Assembly (NCBI GenBank): GCA_013812695.1
Contig: JACCSZ010000142.1
Span: 1-5,993, forward strand
Source: Gemmatimonadales bacterium
GTDB lineage: Bacteria > Gemmatimonadota > Gemmatimonadetes > Gemmatimonadales > GWC2-71-9
Length of the DNA stretch: 5,993 nucleotides
Reading direction: 5' to 3'
The notes below the pieces were generated by a model. That model ran no database searches, had not been told where the DNA came from, and saw nothing but the letters and a program-made list of their open reading frames with translations. The number at the start of each line of letters is the position of its first letter. The first letter of the stretch is position 1. Below are positions 5,863 through 5,993 of this stretch, piece after piece. Made by a program: the position numbers and the translations under genes.

Positions 5863-5993
5863 GGGGACAGCGCCTGCGCCAACTCCGGCGCGCGGTCCCG
5901 CTCCCGGTCCTCCTCGCGAGCCCGCGCCCGCCGCCCGAACCGGTGCTGCAATCCGTCGAGGTAGGTGTAGATCACGGGCGTGATGTAGAGGGT
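5853..5993 (-). CDS. C-terminal fragment of an RND-family efflux permease (5' end outside window)
   Basis: The minus strand is open from the window edge to a TGA (complement of 5853-5855), giving the last 46 residues of a gene that begins beyond the window. The fragment starts TLYITPVIYTYLDGLQHRFG. This is the typical end of the last transmembrane helix of inner-membrane RND pumps of the AcrB/MdtB type (TLYxTPVxYxYLDRL), followed by a charged cytoplasmic tail (RRARAREEDRERDR). RND permeases work in a trimer with a periplasmic adaptor and an outer-membrane channel and use proton flux to export drugs, lipophiles or, in some branches, metals. The fragment is too short to tell which branch. The last residues (PSS) and the stop codon fall within a repeat arm, so the C-terminus may have been set by repeat insertion. 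It converges with the small gene ending at 5824. Confidence 0.8.
   Translation of the reverse strand, partial: TLYITPVIYTYLDGLQHRFGRRARAREEDRERDRAPELAQALSPSS

Overview
The window is a GC-rich bacterial chromosomal segment. It holds three complete mid-sized genes, two complete 86-residue genes, and a gene fragment at each edge. High GC at third codon positions, long antisense shadow frames, GTG starts and a family of palindromic intergenic repeats (shadow peptide of the HPERSEGS type) suggest a GC-rich soil or sediment lineage. Gemmatimonadota is my best guess, but it is inference and no marker gene here proves it.

Layout from left to right. An unrecognised C-terminal fragment (1-258, +) is followed by a palindromic repeat (291-387). 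Next come a small hypothetical gene (506-766, +) and a RhlE-type DEAD-box RNA helicase (753-2138, +), which overlap by 14 bases and are probably co-transcribed and translationally coupled. A convergent intergenic region (2139-2321) carries a decayed repeat copy and a near-perfect 28-base-arm palindrome. The circularly permuted ATP-grasp-like ligase gene (2322-3788, -) follows. A 100-base divergent promoter region (3789-3888) separates it from an M32 metallocarboxypeptidase gene (3889-5400, +). A further repeat (5416-5512), a second 86-residue hypothetical gene (5564-5824, +) and the 3' end of an RND efflux permease gene (5853-5993, -) complete the window.

The genes do not form one obvious pathway. 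The helicase acts on RNA and the peptidase on peptide C-termini. The ATP-grasp protein probably forms an amide or peptide-like bond on an unknown substrate, and the RND protein exports small molecules across the envelope. The ATP-grasp ligase and the carboxypeptidase share a divergent control region, which is the only hint of a functional pair.

The main points for a second look are: (1) a palindromic repeat family at gene 3' ends, with one arm supplying the last codons and stop of the RND gene; (2) two 86-residue proteins with the same spacing of WY and QW aromatic positions; (3) an M32 peptidase that departs from the family consensus at HPF and HESQ; (4) an ATP-grasp protein of unknown substrate. 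I found no CRISPR array, transposase, tRNA or rRNA, and no clear evidence of a new defence or mobile system.
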